Shown in pieces: positions 24,827-34,127 of a stretch of DNA of 64,000 nt. A program made the position numbers and the translations under genes. The notes below the pieces were generated by a model. It made no database searches. It worked only from the letters and a program-made list of their open reading frames with translations, and had not been told where the DNA came from. The stretch is from HK1 sp965202735 (GTDB lineage Bacteria; Pseudomonadota; Gammaproteobacteria; HK1). How positions within the stretch are numbered: the stretch's first letter is position 1; each line of letters opens with the position of its first letter. The stretch lies in NCBI GenBank assembly GCA_965202735.1, contig OZ241844.1:124001-188000 (forward strand), in the 5' to 3' direction.

Positions 24827-27395
24827 GGTTCATTTCTGTGTCGATACCGAATCGGTGCTGATGACCACCCGGCTGGCCGGCGACGCGACCCACTTCCTGC
24901 CGTTCGACAAGGGTAGCGACGGCGGCGCCGGCAACCCGCCGGACCCCGCCGGCCGGACCTGCCGCACGGCCTATCTCTGGGAAGACGTGCTCCAGCGCGA
25001 CAGCCTGCTCGACCTGCTGGCGCGGTTCATTCATCTCCAGGCCGAGGAGAAACGAAACGAACGGGGCCGCAAGGCGAGAGTCGAGACGATGATCTTCCCG
25101 CGCTACCACCAACTGGACGCGGTGCGCACGCTGATGGATTCGGCGCGGCGCGATGGCGCGGGACAGAACTACCTGATCGAGCATTCCGCCGGCAGCGGAA
25201 AGAGCAACACCATAGGCTGGCTGGCGCACCGGCTTGCGTCGCTGCACGACGCCGCCGACGAACGGATATTCGACAGCGTGATCGTGATCACCGACCGCAT
25301 CGTGCTCGACCAGCAGCTTCAGGACACGATCTACCAGTTCGAGCACAAGCGCGGCGTCGTGCAGAAGATCGACGAGAGCTCGCGCCAGTTGGCCGAAGCG
25401 CTTGAAAGCGGCGTGCCGGTGATTATCACCACGTTGCAGAAGTTTCCGTTCGTTTCCCGGCAACTGCTCAGGATGGCGGAAGAACGCGGGGAACGGGCGA
25501 CCGGAGTGCTGCCGACGCGGCGCTGCGCGGTGATCGTCGACGAAGCGCACAGCTCCCAGGGCGGCGAGACGGCGACCGATCTCAAGGAAGTCCTCGGCGG
25601 AAAGGATCTGCGGGAACAGGCGGCGGCCTATGCCGCCGAAGAGGGTCTGGAGGATATGGAAGAGCTGTTCCGCAGCATGGCCAAGCGTGGCCGGCAGGCG
25701 AATCTCAGCTTCTTCGCCTTCACCGCCACGCCGAAGCACAGGACATTGGCGGTGTTCGGCCGCGAAGGGCTCCCCGTTCACCGCTACACCATGCGCCAGG
25801 CGATCGAGGAAGGGTTCATCCTCGACGTGCTCCGGCACTACACGACGTATACGACCTATTTCCGGCTGCTCAAGGCGTGTCCGGGCGACCCCAACGTGGA
25901 GCGCAAGAAGGCCGCGCGGGCGCTCGCGCGTTTCCTGTGCCTGCACTCGCACAACATCGCCCAGAAGACCTAGGTCATGGTCGAGCATTTCCAGGCGGTC
26001 ACGCGCCACAGGATCGGGGGCAAGGCGAAGGCGATGGTGCTCACCGGGTCGCGCCTGGAGGCCGTGCGTTACAAGCAGAGCTTCGACCGCTATATCCGGG
26101 AGAAGGGCTATCCGATCAGAACCTTGGTCGCCTTTTCCGGCACGGTCCGGGACGACGGGATCGCGGACGTGACCTACACCGAGGAGCAGATGAACGACGG
26201 CATCCGCGAGAAGGAGCTGCCGGAGCGGTTCGCGACGCCGGATTATCAGGTGCTGCTGGTTGCGGAGAAGTACCAGACCGGCTTCGACCAGCCGCTTCTG
26301 CACACAATGTATGTCGACAGGCGCCTCGCCGGCATCCAGGCGGTGCAGGCGCTCTCGCGGCTGAACCGGGTCCATCCCCTCAAGGAGGACACGTTCATTC
26401 TGGATTTCGCGAACGACCGGGAGGAGATCCGGGAGGCGTTCAAGGCCTATTACGAAGGCGCGGAGATGGGCGAGGAAGTCGCTCCCGCCCGCATGTATGC
26501 GATAAAGGAGGAACTTGACGCAGCGGGGATCTATCTCGCCGAGGAGATCGAGCGGTTCTGCGCCGTCTATTTCAAGCCGAAGCTGCGCCAGAGCGCGGCC
26601 GACCACAAGGCGATGAACGCGGCGCTCGACCCGGTGGTGTCGCGGTTCTCCGCCCTTCAGCGGGACAAGGAGGAAGACGCGGAACTGTTGCGCGGCAAGA
26701 TGCAGGCGTTCCGCAATCTTTACGGCTTCCTGAGTCAGATCATCCCCTATCAGGACTCCGACCTTGAGCGGCTGCATGTATTCCTGCGCCATCTCTCGGC
26801 CAAGCTGCCGCGGCGTGGGCGCGGGCCGTCGTATCGTTTCGACGACGATGTGCGGTTGGAGTATTACCGACTGCAGAAGATCGCTGAAGGCTCCATTCCA
26901 CTCCGGGACGGAGAAGCGCCGGCCCTCGACGGGCCTTCGGAGATCGGTAGCGGCTTGACCCGAGAGCTGGATGTCCCACTTTCGCAGCTTATCGACATCG
27001 TGAATGAGCGGTTCGGCACCGACTTCAACCAGGCCGACCAACTGTTCTTCGATCAGATTGTCGAGGAGGCGGTGGAAGACGAAGGCCTTCTGCACGCCGC
27101 CGAGGTGAATTCCGAGAACAGGTTCGCGCTGGTGTTCGACAGTCTGCTCCGACGACTCTTCGTCGAACGCATGGACCAGAATGAAGAGATTTTCGTCCGC
27201 TACATGAACGACGAGCAATTCCGGGAAGCCCTGAGCGAATGGATGGCCTCCGAGACGTATCGGCGGCTGCGAACGAAAATCGCAACTGCCGATACCGCGG
27301 CGGGCGGTCACTCGGGCTCCGCCCTCGCGGACAGGAACGGATAGCTTTGCCGTATAGGCCGGAAAGGCGGTTCGCTGCGGATCGCGGTGCCTGCC

Positions 27396-27900
27396 TCACG
27401 GTTCGGGACACCAGTGATTTAGCTCTTCGAGTCGGTTTCGTCCTTCACGAAGACTTCGTAGGCGGCGTCCATCGCCTCCTTCGCACACCGCCGCAGCAAG
27501 TCGATCTCGGATCGTGTCAGCATCCGGGGAGCGGGAGAGGTACCGAGCCTCCGATTGAGCAAGGCAATCGAAGGCGTGGCCGAAGTGTTCGCGCCACCAC
27601 TTCTCGAAGCTGCGGCCTTGTTTTTGTTCGAGCTCATGGAGCTGCTCCTCCGCAGGATTCAATTTGGCCGAGTGCGGCTTCCCGGCCAGCACGACCGCGC
27701 CGATGACCCAGCCACCGCGCTTCTGCAGCCAGCCGCGCAGATTCGCGAGTGTACCGTCATGGCCGATGAAGTCGTCTGCCATCAAATCAAGCGGGGGGAT
27801 CGTCGCCTTCGACGCCAGCCAGTCCTTGAGGAAGTTGCGGGTGACGTCGCGCTTGAGGTGCTTCGTGCAGATGCGGTTGAACTGGTTCGGAACGTAGCCC
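27396..27900 (-). pseudogene. Phosphoribosyltransferase-like protein fragment (5' truncated)
   Basis: The minus strand encodes, without a start codon or N-terminal domain, YVPNQFNRICTKHLKRDVTR, then the PRPP-loop-like LMADDFIGHDGTLANLRG, then VVLAGKPHSAKLNP and a helical end EARYLSRSPDADTIRDRL. This resembles the phosphoribosyltransferase-type domain found beside mobile-element methylase/helicase proteins. Homology-like sequence stops abruptly at about 27900, where the DNA becomes ordinary. The 3' end is also ambiguous: a second frame (stop at 27419) is equally open. It looks like debris at the right edge of the defence island, and no function is expected. Confidence 0.5.
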
Positions 27901-27978
27901 GCCCACGATGTCACCCTTCGGTCCGCTCCCTCCCGGATACGGTGCCCGGTCTGTCCGCTCAACTGTCCATCCCCCCGC

Positions 27979-29406
27979 TCAGAGCGCCGGACGGGTCGAG
28001 CTCGATCGGTACCAGCCGCCGAGCGCGGTCTCGAAGGCGAGGCCGGCCCGGAACACGTCCTCGTCGCAGTATGTCCGGCCGACGATCTGGAGGCCCGTGG
28101 GCACTCCGTTGGAGGCATGGCCGGACGGCACGGTCAGCACCGGGCACCGGCTCAGCATGTTGAACGGCACGGTCATGACCCAGCCGAGGAACGGGCTCAC
28201 CTCGCGGCCGTTGATCCGCAGGGTGTCGGCGGACTGGTCGAACTCGGCGGGCACCGCGGGGAGCGCGGTGGTCGGGCAGACCAGGAGCCGGTACTTCTCG
28301 AGCAGGGGCCCGAGCGTCGCGTACATCCCGTTCACCACCTCGAGCGAGCGTACGAAGTCGCGCGGGGTCGAGTCCAGGGAGGACTCGGCGAACGCCCGCG
28401 CGTAGCTCGTCATCCGGTCCGCGTGCTCGTCGAGCAGCGTCGAGAGGTATCCGCCGAAGAGGTGGCCGAGGTAGGCGACGGCCGCGTCCAGGCTCTCCTC
28501 GCTCCACCCGAGGTCCACCTCCTCGACGGTCGCGCCGAGCGAACGCAGCACGTCGAGCGCGGCGAGGGTGTTGCGTTCGACGTCCGGGTCCACCTCGTGG
28601 AACCCGAGGTCGCGCGAGTACGCGATGCGCCAGCCGCGGATGGGTCCGAGCTCGGTGGGGAGCTCGAGCTTCGGGCGCAGGGTGGAGACGTCGAGCGGGT
28701 GGGGCCCGCACATGACGTTCTGGAGGATGATGGCGTCGCGCACGCTGCGGGCGAGCGGCCCGGTGTGGCAGTAGAAGTCGAGGTTGAACGGCGGGTCGTC
28801 GGGGTTGCGCCCGTAGGGGGGCTTGTAGCCGACGAGCCCGCAGGCCGAGGCGGGGATGCGGATGGAGCCGGCGATGTCGGAGCCGGTGGCGAGCGCCGAG
28901 GTGCCCGCCGCGAGCGACGCCGCGGACCCGCCCGACGACCCGCCCGGGGTGAACGCCGGATTCCACGGGTTGCGGGTGACCCCCCATCGCCGCGACCAGG
29001 TGTAGCCCGCGCAGGAGAACTCCGGGGTCGCGGTGCGCGCGTGCACGATCCCGCCGGCGGCGAGGATGCGCTCGTTCATGGCCGAGGACCGGTCCGCGAC
29101 GAAGCCCTCCATCGCCAGCGATCCGTTCGAGGTCGGCTTTCCGGCGATGAAGCTCTCGTCCTTGATGCCGACCGGCAGGCCGTCGAGGGGGCCGGCGGCC
29201 TCGCCCCGGGCGTAGCGCCGCTCCGCCGCCGCGGCGGCGTCGAGCGCCTCCTCGAAGTGGGTGAAGGTGAAGGCGTTGACCGGCTCGGCGAGCGCCTCGG
29301 CGCGCGCGATCACCGTCCGCATCAGCTCGCGCGGCGACAGCGTGCGGGCCCGGAACGCCGCGAGCGCCTCGGTCGCCGGCAGGTAGCAGAGCTCGGTGTC
29401 TTCCAT
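27979..29406 (-). CDS. Amidase (amidase signature family)
   Basis: A 475-residue amidase with a complete Ser-cisSer-Lys triad: catalytic Lys in PVGIKDESF near residue 82, cis-Ser in PGGSSGGSAASLAAG near 157 and nucleophile Ser in GSDIAGSIRIPASACG near 181. The C-terminal part, GVPTGLQIVGRTYCDEDVFRAG, is typical. Such enzymes hydrolyse amides or act in amino-acid-derivative catabolism; the substrate cannot be predicted. It stands alone, facing the defence island, and lies opposite in direction to the broken amidase at 10539, so amidase genes sit on both sides of the island. A 13-bp tandem repeat lies immediately upstream of the start. Confidence 0.9.
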   Translation of the reverse strand: MEDTELCYLPATEALAAFRARTLSPRELMRTVIARAEALAEPVNAFTFTHFEEALDAAAAAERRYARGEAAGPLDGLPVGIKDESFIAGKPTSNGSLAMEGFVADRSSAMNERILAAGGIVHARTATPEFSCAGYTWSRRWGVTRNPWNPAFTPGGSSGGSAASLAAGTSALATGSDIAGSIRIPASACGLVGYKPPYGRNPDDPPFNLDFYCHTGPLARSVRDAIILQNVMCGPHPLDVSTLRPKLELPTELGPIRGWRIAYSRDLGFHEVDPDVERNTLAALDVLRSLGATVEEVDLGWSEESLDAAVAYLGHLFGGYLSTLLDEHADRMTSYARAFAESSLDSTPRDFVRSLEVVNGMYATLGPLLEKYRLLVCPTTALPAVPAEFDQSADTLRINGREVSPFLGWVMTVPFNMLSRCPVLTVPSGHASNGVPTGLQIVGRTYCDEDVFRAGLAFETALGGWYRSSSTRPAL

Positions 29407-29773
29407 GTTCAGTGCTCCCGTTCAGTGCTCCCGTTCAGTGCTCCCGTCCAGTGCAGGGCCATTCAGGATGTTCACGGCCGGGTTGACCAACCCGCCGCAT
29501 GAAACGGCGCCAAGTCACAACGCGGCGATACCTGGAGGTGCGGTCACCCTTCCCGAGTGTACTTTCAAGGCAAGGCCGCGTTCACCAGCCGCCCGACCGG
29601 AATCCCGCCCGGTGACCGGTGGCCCTTCGGCTTCGAAGGTCCGTGCCTTCGCTGGCCGGACCCGGCGGCGTCGATGCGCGGCCCGGGAGCGCCCGGGCCG
29701 CGCCAGCCCCACCACCACGCCGCCAAGGAGCGCGCCGCGCAGCCCGGGAGCGCCGGGCCGCGCACGCGCCGCC
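29407..29773. other. Intergenic region with 13-bp tandem repeats and repeat R2b
   Basis: 367 bp between divergent-tail genes. Positions 29407-29455 hold about 3.5 copies of GTTCAGTGCTCCC directly before the amidase start. Positions 29466-29574 are the R2b repeat. From about 29575 to 29773 the DNA is GC-rich with short GCCCGGGAGCGCC-type direct repeats (29687, 29737) and contains no supported gene. Confidence 0.7.
29466..29574 (+). repeat. Dispersed repeat R2, copy b
   Basis: Starts GGATGTTCACGGCCGGGTTG and ends CCCTTCCCGAGTGTACTTTC. Same order of blocks as R2a and R2c. The first 40 bp also match a stretch inside the composite elements at 9410-9460 and 47185-47225. Confidence 0.7.
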
Positions 29774-30805
29774 CTACTTCTGAAGCTCCGTCCAGATCCG
29801 GGTGTAGAGCTGCGTGACCTCCGGGGGGCAGGTGGGAATGAAGACGCCCGCGGCCGCGAACTCGGCCGGGATGTTGACCTCGGGCGCGGTCTTCATGTCC
29901 GCGGGCATGAACTCCTCGGAGCCCCTGATCCCGTTCGCGTAGCGGGCGAAGGCGGAGATCAGCGCCGCGTTCTCCGGCGCCATGATGAAGTTCTGGAAGA
30001 GCTTCGCGTTCTCGACGTTCCGCGCGTCCGCGAGCACCGCGACGCTGTCCATCCACAGCACGTAGCCCTCCTTCGGGTAGCCGTAGGCGAGGGCCTCGTT
30101 CTGGAGCCGCGCGCGGAAGGCCGCCCCGTTCCAGTACACGCCGGCGTGGATGTCCTCCTTCGAGAACTTCTCGATGTTGCCGTAGTCCATGCTGATCCAG
30201 TGCTCCTTGGCCGCCACCAGCCCGTCGCGCACCTTGCGAAGGACCGCCTTGTCGCCGGTGCAGACCTCGCCGCCGTAGTACATGACCGCGAGACCGATGA
30301 CGTCGCCCATCTCCGGCACCACGTTGACCATGCCCTTCAGCGCGTCCGGCGGGTCGAGGAAGATGGCGGAGGTGTTGATGTCGCCCTGGTAGTACCTGGT
30401 GTTCACGATCATGCCGGTCGAGCCCCACTGCCAGGGCACCGTGTAGCGCCGGCCGGGGTCCCAGTCCACATCCACCCAGCGCGGGTCCACGTTGCCGAAG
30501 TTCGCCATCCGGTCCGGCCGCGTCTCCAGCAGCAGCCCCTCGCCGATCCAGATCGGGACGTAGCTCGCCGACGGCACCACGATGTCGAACCCGTGCCCGC
30601 CCGCCTTCACCTTGGCGAGCGCGGTGTCGTTCGAGTCGTAGTCGGTGACGGTGACCTTCACGTCGTGCGCCGCCTCGAACTTCTCGATCAGCGCGGGGTT
30701 CGTGTAGTTGCCCCAGTTGAAGATGTTGAGCTCTCCCGCCGCGAGGGCGCTTCCCGCTCCCGCCAGCAGCGTCGCGCCGGCGAGGGCGCAGGTCGGTCTT
30801 CTCAT
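29774..30805 (-). CDS. potD: Spermidine/putrescine-type ABC transporter substrate-binding protein
   Basis: A 343-residue periplasmic binding protein of the PotD/PotF family. Residues 1-22 form a signal peptide (MRRPTCALAGATLLAGAGSALAAG). Mature features are ELNIFNWGNYTNPALIEKFE at the start, DIVVPSASYVP near 77, VPWQWGSTGMIVNTRYY near 118 and GVYWNGAAFRARLQNE in the second lobe. It delivers a polyamine or related cation to the PotBC permease. It is last in a glmS-potA-potB-potC-potD run on the minus strand, with potC 65 bp upstream. Several similar systems carry other amines, so the ligand is inferred. Confidence 0.88.
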   Translation of the reverse strand: MRRPTCALAGATLLAGAGSALAAGELNIFNWGNYTNPALIEKFEAAHDVKVTVTDYDSNDTALAKVKAGGHGFDIVVPSASYVPIWIGEGLLLETRPDRMANFGNVDPRWVDVDWDPGRRYTVPWQWGSTGMIVNTRYYQGDINTSAIFLDPPDALKGMVNVVPEMGDVIGLAVMYYGGEVCTGDKAVLRKVRDGLVAAKEHWISMDYGNIEKFSKEDIHAGVYWNGAAFRARLQNEALAYGYPKEGYVLWMDSVAVLADARNVENAKLFQNFIMAPENAALISAFARYANGIRGSEEFMPADMKTAPEVNIPAEFAAAGVFIPTCPPEVTQLYTRIWTELQK

Positions 30806-30870
30806 GGTCCATCCCCCATGTTGGCATCGTGCCGATGATTGGCCGCCCCGCCGCCGGTTGCCGTCGCCGG

Positions 30871-31845
30871 CTACCGCTTGCGGCTCAGGGCGAAGAACAG
30901 CGTAACGAAAACCACGCCCGCGAGCAGCAGGACGGTGGAGATCGCGTTGACCTCCGGCGTCATCACCCGCCGGATCTGGCCGAGCATGTACGTCGGGAGG
31001 GTCTCCTGGCCCGCGGACTTCACGAACTCCGTGATCACCACGTCGTCGAGCGAGATCACGAAGGCGAGCATGAAGCCGGCCATGATCCCGGGCCACAGCA
31101 GCGGCAGGGTGATGCGCCGGAACGCCATCCACGGCGTCGCGTAGAGGTCCGCCGCCGCGCGTTCGAGCGAGAGGTCCATGCTCTCGAGGCGGGCGCGGAT
31201 CGGCAGGTACGCGAAGGGGATGCAGAACGCGGTGTGCGCCGCGACGAGGTACGCGATCCCGGTGTAGCCGGTCGCGACCTTGATGATCGCGAAGAAGATC
31301 AGGAGGGCCACCGCGGTCACGATCTCCGGCACCATGAGCGGCTGGTTGATCAGGGCGTAGATCGCGGTCATGCCCCGAAACGGCCGGGTGCGGGTGGTCG
31401 CGAGCGCGGCCATGGTGGCGGCGACGGTCGCCACCGTCGCCGCCACGCTCGCGACGCCGAGCGAACGCAGCGTCGCCTCCTGCACCGCCTCGTTGCTCCA
31501 CGCCTGCGCGTACCACTTGAGCGAGAACCCTTCCCAGATGGAGATCGACAGCCCGGCGTTGAACGAGTAGACGACGAGGATCCCGATGGGCGCGTAGAGG
31601 AGCGCGAAGGTCGCGAGCGCGATGCTCGTGAACCCCGGGATGCGCCGCGACGAGAACGGTGGTCGACGGCGGCGCCGGCCGGGCCCGCGAGCGGAAGCGG
31701 CGGGACCGTCGCCCCCGGCCCTGCGATCGGCAGCCCCGGCCCTGCGATCGGCGGCGGCGGGACCGTCGCCCCCGGCCCTGCGCTCGGCGGCGGCGGGACC
31801 GGCGCCCCCGGCCCCGCCCGCCGGCTCGCGACGCCGGCTATCCAT
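30871..31845 (-). CDS. potC: ABC transporter permease (PotC-like)
   Basis: A 324-residue inner-membrane permease with six hydrophobic helices and the EAA loop EAxDLYATPWMAFRRITLPLLWPGI-type segment (AAADLYATPWMAF near residue 233). It partners PotB. The N-terminal 60 residues are odd: Ala/Gly/Arg/Asp-rich and internally repeated (ERRAGGDGPAA / DRRAGGDGPAA), encoded by GC-rich direct repeats at 31675-31825. Typical PotC starts close to FTSIALATFALLYAPIG. The start at 31845 overlaps the potB stop by 8 bases, so the repeat-encoded leader is probably translated. It looks like an expanded gene boundary. Confidence 0.85.
   Translation of the reverse strand: MDSRRREPAGGAGGAGPAAAERRAGGDGPAAADRRAGAADRRAGGDGPAASARGPGRRRRRPPFSSRRIPGFTSIALATFALLYAPIGILVVYSFNAGLSISIWEGFSLKWYAQAWSNEAVQEATLRSLGVASVAATVATVAATMAALATTRTRPFRGMTAIYALINQPLMVPEIVTAVALLIFFAIIKVATGYTGIAYLVAAHTAFCIPFAYLPIRARLESMDLSLERAAADLYATPWMAFRRITLPLLWPGIMAGFMLAFVISLDDVVITEFVKSAGQETLPTYMLGQIRRVMTPEVNAISTVLLLAGVVFVTLFFALSRKR
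31675..31825 (-). repeat. GC-rich tandem repeats encoding the PotC N-terminal leader
   Basis: Units containing GGGACCGTCGCCCCCGGCCC and TGCGATCGGC alternate about four times between the potB stop and the conserved part of potC. All variants keep the reading frame. Confidence 0.7.
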
Positions 31846-32806
31846 GCGGTCCGCGCCCGCGGCCGGTGGCGCGCACGTAGTAGAGCAGGGCGACCATGAC
31901 GATGGCCATCAGGGTGATGGCGAGGGCGGCGCCGAGCGGCCAGTTCCGGCCCTGGCCGAACTGCAGCTCGATCAGGTTCCCGAGCATGAGGTTCTTGCCG
32001 CCGCCGAGGACGCGCGGGGTGACGTACGCGCCGAGCGACGGGATGAACACCAGGATCGAGCCCGCGATGATCCCGGGCTTCACGAGCGGGAGGACGATGC
32101 GCAGGAACATCCTCCGGCGGCTCGCGTAGAGGTCGTATCCCGCCTCCACCAGGCGGAAGTCGAGCTTCTCGATGGACGCGTACACGGGCAGGACCATCAG
32201 CGGCAGGTAGACGTAGGTCATGCCGAACGCGATGGCGAAGTCGGTGAACATCATCTGGATCGGCCGGTCGATGAGGCCGGCTCCGACCAGCGCGCTGTTG
32301 ATCACGCCTTCGTTGCGGATGAGCTCCATGACCGCGATGGTGCGGATCAGGAGGTTGGTCCAGAACGGGATGGTGATCAGGAACAGCCACACCGCCCGGG
32401 TCCGCTCGCTGCGGGTCGCGATGAACCACGCGGTCGGGACCCCGAAGATCAGGGTCAGCAGGGTGGTCAGAAACGAAAGCTCCAGGGAACGCCAGAAGAT
32501 CCTCAGGTGCGCGTCCGCCCACTGCCAGGTGTCGTCGAAGATGTCCTTCTGCAGGATGACGTTGACCCAGGCGTCGACGGAGAACCGCCACACGACGTTT
32601 CCGTAGTCTCCCGGGGTCAGGAAGGAGTAGACGGCCACGATCAGGAGCGGGCCGGCCGCGGCGGCGGCGACGATGAGGATCGCCGGCAGCGACAGCGCCC
32701 ACCGGGCGCGCACGCCGCGCCGCGCCGCCTCGGCCGCGACCCGGGCGGCCCGCGGGGAAGTCGCGACGGCGCCCGCGCTCGGCGCCGGTGGCCGGGACCC
32801 GCTCAT
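31838..32806 (-). CDS. potB: ABC transporter permease (PotB-like)
   Basis: A 322-residue permease with six membrane helices. It has a Pro/Ala/Arg-rich cytoplasmic leader of about 38 residues, then ALSLPAILIVAAAAAGPLLIV as the first helix. The EAA motif is VEAGYDLYASRRRMFLRIVLPLVKPGI (near residue 213), which docks the PotA ATPase. GVINSALVGAGLI and GSILVFIPSLGAYVTPRVLGG are typical of PotB. It is followed by potC with an 8-base overlap and preceded by potA with a 212-bp gap. Confidence 0.88.
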   Translation of the reverse strand: MSGSRPPAPSAGAVATSPRAARVAAEAARRGVRARWALSLPAILIVAAAAAGPLLIVAVYSFLTPGDYGNVVWRFSVDAWVNVILQKDIFDDTWQWADAHLRIFWRSLELSFLTTLLTLIFGVPTAWFIATRSERTRAVWLFLITIPFWTNLLIRTIAVMELIRNEGVINSALVGAGLIDRPIQMMFTDFAIAFGMTYVYLPLMVLPVYASIEKLDFRLVEAGYDLYASRRRMFLRIVLPLVKPGIIAGSILVFIPSLGAYVTPRVLGGGKNLMLGNLIELQFGQGRNWPLGAALAITLMAIVMVALLYYVRATGRGRGPHG

Positions 32807-33018
32807 GACGGGCTCGGTCCCGCGGCGCCTGGGCGGCGTCGCCGCGGACCGACACCCCGACCGCGTCGGGGGTCCGGGTGTCGCCGGTCCGGGGCGGGGG
32901 CCACGGCCGGTGGCGGCCCGGGCGGGAGCTGGTTCACGGCCGCTTCAGTCCCGCGTGCCGGAGGCGGCGTCGCCGGACACGCGGCGCGAGGAGGGGCGGG
33001 GCCTCGTTCACGGCCGCC
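32807..33018 (-). repeat. Degenerate tandem duplications of the potA 3' end
   Basis: Between potA and potB, two diverged copies of the potA terminus are visible: a stretch at about 32817-32890 matching the coding end (CACCTGGGCGGTGTCG... / CGCCTGGGCGGCGTCG...) and another at about 32934-32975 around GTTCACGGCCGCTTCAGTCC, which matches GTTCACGGCCGCCTCAGTCC across the potA stop codon. Non-coding. Confidence 0.65.
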
Positions 33019-34122
33019 TCAGTCCCGCAGCACCTGGGCGGTGTCGTCGCGGATCGACACCCCGACCGTGTCGCCGGTCCGGGCGTCGGGCGAGCCGTCG
33101 CGGGCGTTCTGCATCCGCACCGTGAACGGCTCGCCGGTGGCGAGGCGCAGGTGGTACAGGGTGTCCGTCCCGAAGTAGACGATGTTCTCGACGCGCCCGC
33201 TCACGGTGCCTTCGGCGGGAGTCGCGGCGAGCCGCACGTGTTCGGGCCGGATCGCGACGTTGACCGGGCCGGGGCGCGCCGCGCCGTCCGGCACCGACGC
33301 GCTCAGCGTGACCCCCGAGGGGAGGGTGACCGTGCCGGTCCCGCCGTCGATCGCGCCGAGCTCTGCGCGCAGCAGGTTGCTCTCGCCGATGAAGTTGGCG
33401 ACGAAGCGTTCGGCGGGGTGGTCGTAGATCTGGCGCGGGGCGCCGACCTGCAGGATGCGGCCGGCGTTCATCACCGCGATGCGGTCGGACATCGTGAGCG
33501 CCTCCTCCTGGTCGTGGGTCACGAACACGAAGGTGATGCCGGTCTCGTGCTGGAGGCGCTTGAGCTCGATCTGCATCTCCTTGCGGAGCTTCAGATCGAG
33601 GGCCGACAGCGGCTCGTCGAGCAGCAGGACCCGGGGACGCGCCGCGAGCGCCCGCGCGAGCGCGACCCGCTGCTGCTGGCCGCCGGAGATCTGCTCCGGA
33701 CGGCGCCCCGAGAAGTCCTCCATGCGCACGAGCCGCAGCATCTCGTCGACGGTGCGGGCCACCTCCGCGCGCGGTCGTCCGAGCATCTCCGGGCCGAAGG
33801 CGACGTTCTCGGCCACGCTCATGTGGGGGAAGAGCGCGTAGCTCTGGAACACGGTGTTGACGGGGCGGCGGTAGGGCGGCAGGTGGGAGATGTCCTCGCC
33901 GTGCAGGCGGACCTCCCCGCGGGTCGGGTGATCGAACCCCGCGATCAGGCGCAGCAGCGTCGTCTTGCCGCATCCCGAGGGGCCGAGGAGGGTGAAGAAC
34001 TCGTTCTCGCGGATGGAGACGGTGACGTCGTCGAGGGCCGTCACCTCGTCACCGTCGCCGCCGAAGGTCCTGGTGACGGACCGGGCCTCCACGGCCATGT
34101 CGTGCATCGCTGCCGGGTTCAT
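33019..34122 (-). CDS. potA: Spermidine/putrescine-type ABC transporter ATP-binding protein
   Basis: A 367-residue ATPase with Walker A GPSGCGKTT near residue 45, Q-loop FQSYALFPHM near 91, signature ISGGQQQRVALARAL near 142, Walker B VLLLDEPLSALD near 164 and the H-loop FVFVTHDQEEAL near 197. The C-terminal TOBE domain (about 270-367), with VAIRPEHVRL, is present, as in PotA/UgpC-type ATPases. ATG 34122 (MNPAAMHDM) lies 5 bases after the glmS stop, so glmS and the transporter are probably co-transcribed. Provides energy to PotBC. Confidence 0.92.
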   Translation of the reverse strand: MNPAAMHDMAVEARSVTRTFGGDGDEVTALDDVTVSIRENEFFTLLGPSGCGKTTLLRLIAGFDHPTRGEVRLHGEDISHLPPYRRPVNTVFQSYALFPHMSVAENVAFGPEMLGRPRAEVARTVDEMLRLVRMEDFSGRRPEQISGGQQQRVALARALAARPRVLLLDEPLSALDLKLRKEMQIELKRLQHETGITFVFVTHDQEEALTMSDRIAVMNAGRILQVGAPRQIYDHPAERFVANFIGESNLLRAELGAIDGGTGTVTLPSGVTLSASVPDGAARPGPVNVAIRPEHVRLAATPAEGTVSGRVENIVYFGTDTLYHLRLATGEPFTVRMQNARDGSPDARTGDTVGVSIRDDTAQVLRD

Positions 34123-34127
34123 GCTCT

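Larger units (their letters stand above)
22661..27344 (+). pseudogene. hsdR: Type I restriction endonuclease subunit HsdR, interrupted by an IS and an amber codon
   Basis: The gene begins MKPTDENAFETVIANHLL (ATG 22661) and encodes the nuclease domain, with LDVTLSLNGIPVVTLELKNP near 145 supplying the D...ExK motif. It is cut after residue 188 by an insertion at 23226-24826. The frame resumes precisely after removal of the element and one target duplication (VH-F-CVDTESV). The helicase part has Walker A EHSAGSGKSNT near 25190, the DEAH box VIVDEAHSS near 25540 and SAT-like FTATPKH near 25720. A second lesion is TAG 25971-25973 within QKT-stop-VMVEHF, where Glu is expected. The remainder runs to TAG 27342-27344. 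The intact length would be about 1025 residues. Confidence 0.9.

Noticed and set aside
19121..25973. Amber codons as evidence for genetic recoding
   Set aside because: TAG ends several intact genes here (dsrH, dsrC, dsrM, dsrL), so the two internal TAGs are better read as nonsense mutations.
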